From assembly GCA_021826795.1 (NCBI GenBank), contig JAKAYM010000005.1, positions 1-35,846 of the forward strand: DNA of 35,846 nucleotides, given 5' to 3'. The position numbers and the translations under genes are program-made. The DNA comes from Thermoplasmata archaeon. GTDB lineage: Archaea > Thermoplasmatota > Thermoplasmata > Thermoplasmatales > Thermoplasmataceae. Under the pieces are notes generated by a model. That model saw nothing but the letters and a program-made list of their open reading frames with translations, made no database searches and was not told the DNA's origin. Below, in pieces: positions 31,798 to 35,846 of this stretch. Positions within the stretch are counted from its first letter, which is position 1, and each line of letters begins with the position of its first letter.

Positions 31798-33540
31798 ATG
31801 GAAACAACAAAAAAAAATTTAAGGGAACCAATTGTATGTGTCCTTGGGCATGTAGATCATGGAAAGACAACTCTCCTCGATGATATACGTGGTACTAAGG
31901 TTGCCAGGAAGGAAGTTGGCGGTATAACACAGAAAATTGGTGCTACCGATATTGATAAAAAAACCCTTGAAACAAATATCAAAAATTATTTTAAAAACAT
32001 TCAGATTAAAATACCCGGTCTTCTTTTTATAGACACACCAGGGCATGTGGCATTTGCAAACATGCGATCCATGGGCGGCGCCCTGGCAGATATAGCCATA
32101 CTTGTCATCGACATCAATGAGGGCTTAAAACCACAGACCATTGAATCGATAGACGTTTTAAAGAAATATAAGACTCCATTCATAATTGCTGCAAACAAGA
32201 TAGACTTAATACCATATTTTATCAGTGCAAAAAACACATCATTTATGGACATCCTGAAGATGCAGAGGCAGGAATACATAGACCTTCTGGATGAGAAAAT
32301 TTATAAGATAATTAATGACCTTTACATTAGAGGTGTATCCTCAGACCGTTACGACAGGATATCAGATTTTACAAAATCCTTCGCTATTGTTCCGGTCAGT
32401 GCAAAATTAAATATTGGAATACCGGATATTTTAATGGTTTTAACAGGTCTGGCTCAAAGATTTCTTGAAAACAGCATACAGTTCGAAAACAAAACTGTCC
32501 GTGGTTCAGTAATAGAAATTAAAAAGGAAGATTCGCTGGGAATAACATTGGATACAATACTGTACCAGGGGACACTCCATAAGGGAGATAAAATAGCGCT
32601 TAACACTTCTACTGGCCCGGCAGTTACCCGGGTAAAAGCCATATTAACATCCGGAAAGAAAGGGCTCGAAGAAAAAAACAGTGTAAGTGCTGCCGCTGGC
32701 ATAAGAATACTAATAACCGATAAAATGGACGTTTTATCAGGAACATCCATAATAGCAATAAAGAACGGTAATACTGAAAATGCCTTTGAGGAATTAATAA
32801 AGGAATCAAAACCTGATATAAAACTCTCGGATACCGGGATAACAATAAAAGCAGAGGCAATAGGGTCTCTTGAGGCAATAGCCTATGAAATGGATCAGAA
32901 TAAAATTAATATCAGGGAAGCGCAGATTGGTGATATAACCAAAAAGGATATAATCAATGTTTCAACCCTCAATAATCCCATGGACAGGGTAATAGTGGGA
33001 TTCAATGTGAATGTTTCAAGCGATGCCCGGGAAGCCACGGAATCGAATAATGTGCGGGTTATTACCGGTAACGTTATTTATTCCATGATTGATGATTTGA
33101 ACAAGTGGCTGGAATTCAAGAAGCATGAACTTGATGAGGAAAGCAAGAATAGCAGGCCGGTACCATCTAAACTGATTATAATGCCAGATTATATCTTCAG
33201 GGCAGCCAAACCGGTGATAGTTGGAATTAAAGTACTTTCAGGCAGAGTTAAGGTGGGTGACAAGCTCATTAACAGCAAAAATAAATATGCCGGAACCATA
33301 AAAAGCCTGAGAGATGGAGAGATCAACTGCCAGTTTGCTGATAAGGGAGCAGAAATGTCCTGTGCAATCGAGGGCGTAACCCTGAACAGGCAGATATTTG
33401 CAGAAGAGGATCTGTATGTAGATGTTCCTGCAAATATTGTCAAGGAATTGAAGGCCGAGGTTCTGGACATGGATATGAAAGAAACCATGGAAGAGCTTAT
33501 AAGAATCAAGAGAAAGGATGACCAGTTCTGGGGATACTGA
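31798..33540 (+). CDS. infB: Translation initiation factor aIF5B (IF2-like)
   Basis: A GTPase that helps join ribosomal subunits and place initiator tRNA. The GTPase domain has G1 GHVDHGKTTLLD near 17-28, G3 DTPGHVAF near 78-85, and G4 NKID near 131-134. The beta-barrel domain II (GSVIEIKKEDSLG), domain III and domain IV (FRAAKPVIVGIKVLSGRVKVG, cited in part) follow. Length 580 is normal for the archaeal form without a long N-terminal extension. ATG 31798 is preferred; a TTG at 31792 overlaps the ndk stop. It ends the operon. Confidence 0.96.
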   Translation: METTKKNLREPIVCVLGHVDHGKTTLLDDIRGTKVARKEVGGITQKIGATDIDKKTLETNIKNYFKNIQIKIPGLLFIDTPGHVAFANMRSMGGALADIAILVIDINEGLKPQTIESIDVLKKYKTPFIIAANKIDLIPYFISAKNTSFMDILKMQRQEYIDLLDEKIYKIINDLYIRGVSSDRYDRISDFTKSFAIVPVSAKLNIGIPDILMVLTGLAQRFLENSIQFENKTVRGSVIEIKKEDSLGITLDTILYQGTLHKGDKIALNTSTGPAVTRVKAILTSGKKGLEEKNSVSAAAGIRILITDKMDVLSGTSIIAIKNGNTENAFEELIKESKPDIKLSDTGITIKAEAIGSLEAIAYEMDQNKINIREAQIGDITKKDIINVSTLNNPMDRVIVGFNVNVSSDAREATESNNVRVITGNVIYSMIDDLNKWLEFKKHELDEESKNSRPVPSKLIIMPDYIFRAAKPVIVGIKVLSGRVKVGDKLINSKNKYAGTIKSLRDGEINCQFADKGAEMSCAIEGVTLNRQIFAEEDLYVDVPANIVKELKAEVLDMDMKETMEELIRIKRKDDQFWGY

Positions 33541-33558
33541 TATTCTTGATATGCTAAC

Positions 33559-34479
33559 CTATTTGAAAACTATAGTGTATAGAACAAGGATAAATGAAAA
33601 AATTACCATAATTATCAGGGAAAAAAATGAATTATGGAAAGTCATCGTTCCGATAAATGCTATTATTGAGAAAAGAATGGTCTCTTTATAAACGGTACTT
33701 CCAGTTATCAGTCCAATAGACACATCATTCCTTCTATCCTTCGTTGCTATGGACATCATCATTATTTCAGGCAATGATCCGAAGAAGCCCAGAAGCAGGA
33801 AAGATGAAACAAATGTGTTTATGCCTGTTACATAGGATATAATAAGGGCAGAATTTATCATATTATATGAGGCAAACCCTATTATAATGAGTGCCATAAT
33901 TCCATAATAAGAGGGATACACATCCTCTGCATGGGCAATCTCCCCGCGGGATCCTGACTTAGTTTTTTTGAAAATATAAAAAATGAATATAATTAAAGTA
34001 ATAAATCCCAGATAGAATGGAACTTTAATAAAATAAAATGAGAGGAACAAAAGAATTACTGATGTGGCAAGTATAACATAGGAATCTATTCCAAATCTGG
34101 AGATCCCCTTTCTGTAATATAAGGGTATAAGTATGAAAAAAGCCAGAAGTGTAATTACATTTGAACCCTGAATTGTGCCGAAGCTCACAGTTCCCAGATT
34201 TTCAACGGCTGCCATAACAGACATTGCAATTTCATCCACTATAGCTGCAAATCCAACAATAAACAATCCTATATATTTTTCTGAGAAAGATAAGGATTTG
34301 CCAACGCTATACGATACGTCTAGAAAAATATCCCCGGCGGTGTATATGGATGTGATGGAAATTAATACATCTGGAATTACTAGGATGTTATATTCATAAG
34401 TAATATGGTAAATTCCTATTAAAATATCCAGAAAAAACAATAACAATAAGAAAAAAAGTAAAAGTAACCCTTTCCTCAA
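33559..34479 (-). CDS. Divergent CaCA-type cation exchanger
   Basis: A 306-residue membrane protein with about ten helices and the two inverted alpha-repeats of the sodium/calcium exchanger superfamily. Repeat 1 reads AAIVDEIAMSVMA...TIQGSNVITL (usual GTSLPELVTS...GSNI); repeat 2 reads FFGSLPEIMMMSIATK...GLITGSTVY. The acidic residue of each repeat is kept (Glu in VDEI and LPEI) but the surroundings are unusual, so the ion is uncertain. The frame opens with TTG at 34479, with no ATG upstream before an in-frame stop. It lies 4 bases after speH and is probably cotranscribed. Confidence 0.7.
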   Translation of the reverse strand: MRKGLLLLFFLLLLFFLDILIGIYHITYEYNILVIPDVLISITSIYTAGDIFLDVSYSVGKSLSFSEKYIGLFIVGFAAIVDEIAMSVMAAVENLGTVSFGTIQGSNVITLLAFFILIPLYYRKGISRFGIDSYVILATSVILLFLSFYFIKVPFYLGFITLIIFIFYIFKKTKSGSRGEIAHAEDVYPSYYGIMALIIIGFASYNMINSALIISYVTGINTFVSSFLLLGFFGSLPEIMMMSIATKDRRNDVSIGLITGSTVYKETILFSIIAFIGTMTFHNSFFSLIIMVIFSFILVLYTIVFK

Positions 34480-34483
34480 TATA

Positions 34484-34876
34484 TCACAGCATCATCTGGG
34501 GGTTATCAATTTTAACATTTTCCTCTATCTTGCTACCCCTTTCAAGTTTTTTGTATTCTATTGATGTCGGATGCAACACATTCATCAGGTAATTAAAAGC
34601 CCTATCAGCGTTGCTGTGTTCCCCGCATGTGTATATATCCAGTGTCACCAGACCATGTTCAGGCCATGTATGAAATGATAGATGGGATTCCGCCAGCAAT
34701 GCTATTCCACTGGCACCCATCGGCCTGAATTGATAGTACTGAGAAGAAATTTCTGTTAGATTTCCTTCCTTGATAGCATTTTCAATAATAGGCGAAATAC
34801 CATCAGCGCTAGATATTAACTCTGCATCTACACCGTATAAATCCGCTATAATATGTACCCCTACTGCCACTTTCAT
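34484..34876 (-). CDS. speH: S-adenosylmethionine decarboxylase proenzyme (or SpeH-family arginine decarboxylase)
   Basis: A pyruvoyl enzyme of polyamine synthesis, made as a proenzyme that cuts itself. The cleavage site Glu-Ser is in LLAESHLSFHTWPEHG, with the processing His in the same motif and the catalytic Cys in IYTCGEHSNAD. Length 130 is usual. In some archaea a paralogue of this family decarboxylates arginine; sequence inspection does not separate the two here. GGAGG lies 3 bases before the ATG. The exchanger gene follows at once. Confidence 0.93.
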   Translation of the reverse strand: MKVAVGVHIIADLYGVDAELISSADGISPIIENAIKEGNLTEISSQYYQFRPMGASGIALLAESHLSFHTWPEHGLVTLDIYTCGEHSNADRAFNYLMNVLHPTSIEYKKLERGSKIEENVKIDNPQMML

Positions 34877-35098
34877 CGTCCTCCATATTTTTTACACCTC
34901 TATTAACAACCTTTATAATGAAGTCTTATTTAAATATTTATAAAAATAGTAAAAATTTATTTTTATCATAACGTGTTTATAATACTAGCCATGACTAGTT
35001 TAAATAACAAATATACGTATTAATATATTTTCAATAATATATTTATCGTTACAGGTCATTATAAATCCTGAATTTTCGCGGGATATGCATTATTTCAG
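34877..35098. promoter_or_regulatory. AT-rich gap upstream of speH with a short paired direct repeat
   Basis: No gene is seen in these 222 bases. They contain several TATA-like stretches (for example around 34934-34950) and ACTAG twice, at 34984-34988 and 34994-34998 within ACTAGCCATGACTAGT, a 10-base repeat spacing as in many operators. On its left lies speH; on its right ends the winged-helix gene. Confidence 0.35.
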
Positions 35099-35846
35099 TT
35101 AAATATGCCTTAAATCCAGTTCAACCGTGGGATTTTTCGCCTGAAGCTCTCTGATTTCATTCAGGGAAAAATGGAAAAACCTGTCAGATACCAGTATGAG
35201 GGTTGTGAAACCACGTTTTGCAGCCTCAAAAGCAGAATTTACGGATGCGTATTCGAAGTCTGGCTTTCTTCCAAGCATGTCAATAAGTGTTTTTGCCATT
35301 TCACCGGTGATCCCTATAAAATCAAAATTTATGCCTTTAATATAATTGTTTACAGTCTCGCCAAGGTTCTTCATATCAGTTGTTTTCTCAACATTATTGA
35401 ACGCTACTATTATTATTTTGGATTTTTTTATTTTGATAATTTCCCTTACGGCAGTCACTCCGGTGCATTCATTTTTTTTTGAATTTTTTACTGTGATACC
35501 GTTGGCTCCGCTACCTGCATAGGGCCCTGCATGAAGATAGCCGTTAGTCATATACAGTGATACTTTCTGCCCTGACATAAGTTCCTGGTCAGATATCACC
35601 TCCCACACAAGTGAAGAATCTATACTGATGAGGCTACTATGAACAAAATCTTCTATGTAGTTAAGGCCGTTATAAAGAAAATCAAAGCCCTCTTTTGTTA
35701 TATTGTTTTTTTCATCTATGAATCCTTTTTCTCTGAGAATTTTTATGTGATAAACAACACCCTGGAGTGTTATATCAAGCTCCTTTGATATTTCTGAAGG
35801 TCTGGTCTTGCCGTTTTTTATATTCAGTAAAATCATCAACTGAGAA
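35099..35846 (-). CDS. Winged-helix transcriptional regulator with C-terminal sensor-like domain (5' end outside window)
   Basis: The N-terminus is a winged helix-turn-helix: ILLNIKNGKTRPSEISKELDITLQGVVYHIKILREKGFI (cited in part; SEISKELDITLQGVVYHIKI is the recognition region). The frame is open to the window edge with Ser-Gln before the first TTG/ATG, so a few residues are probably missing. The remaining 170 residues form an alpha/beta region (GPYAGSGANGITV, KSKIIIVAFNNVE, DFIGITGEMAKTLIDMLG) of a type found in archaeal regulators with unknown ligands; I cannot name it. Asp/Glu-rich ends and no Cys argue against a metal-thiol sensor. Its targets are unknown. Confidence 0.7.
   Translation of the reverse strand, partial: SQLMILLNIKNGKTRPSEISKELDITLQGVVYHIKILREKGFIDEKNNITKEGFDFLYNGLNYIEDFVHSSLISIDSSLVWEVISDQELMSGQKVSLYMTNGYLHAGPYAGSGANGITVKNSKKNECTGVTAVREIIKIKKSKIIIVAFNNVEKTTDMKNLGETVNNYIKGINFDFIGITGEMAKTLIDMLGRKPDFEYASVNSAFEAAKRGFTTLILVSDRFFHFSLNEIRELQAKNPTVELDLRHI

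Noticed and set aside
1..35846. tRNA, rRNA or CRISPR array
   Set aside because: No TTC-loop cloverleaf, rRNA-like block or regularly spaced repeats were seen while reading the gaps between genes.

Overview
The window is about 36 kb of AT-rich archaeal chromosome. The gene content and style point to the Thermoplasmatales, most likely the Ferroplasmaceae (Ferroplasma/Acidiplasma type); this is an inference from gene families, because no marker gene was searched. The evidence is the archaeal block L7Ae-S28e-L24e-Ndk-aIF5B, a Dpo4-like Y-family polymerase, DUF211 and VIT1 genes, a TPP riboswitch ahead of an MFS transporter (known in this order), and many genes whose ATG lies about 25 bases after a TATA box (leaderless) mixed with downstream operon genes that carry clear Shine-Dalgarno (SD) sequences.

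Layout. 1-880: the 3' part of an IS200/IS605-type element with an intact TnpB active site. 979-3932: coaBC (coenzyme A), a Dpo4-like polymerase and a DUF309 protein. 4003-9466: branched-chain amino acid synthesis, with ilvD on the minus strand and ilvB, a one-ACT-domain small subunit and ilvC on the plus strand, separated by about 500 bases that hold a possible 45-residue protein and a leader with a 12-base tandem repeat. 9501-13058 (minus): a DUF202 membrane protein, a small Cys-rich protein, pyrK/pyrD (pyrimidine synthesis) and two TIM-barrel-like orphans. 13194-14162: a Nudix-uracil-DNA glycosylase fusion that has lost most of the iron-sulfur cysteines expected of its family.

14140-16317 (minus): a thiamine-type MFS transporter under a TPP riboswitch, then a DUF211/VIT1-like pair. 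16411-22800 (minus): six overlapping genes for a membrane complex resembling group 4 hydrogenases and complex I, whose 'large subunit' has no Ni-Fe cysteines; this Ehr-like complex is the most interesting system here. Divergent from it are cobN and a fused ChlI/ChlD-like ATPase (cobalt chelation for B12), with a strong nested inverted repeat in the gap, followed by a DsrE-like protein and an MHS-family transporter.

30335-33540 is the translation operon; its L7Ae has a long Lys/Glu tail containing an exact 53-base duplication. The window ends with speH (polyamines), a divergent CaCA-type exchanger and a winged-helix regulator cut by the edge. No rRNA, tRNA or CRISPR array was recognised.
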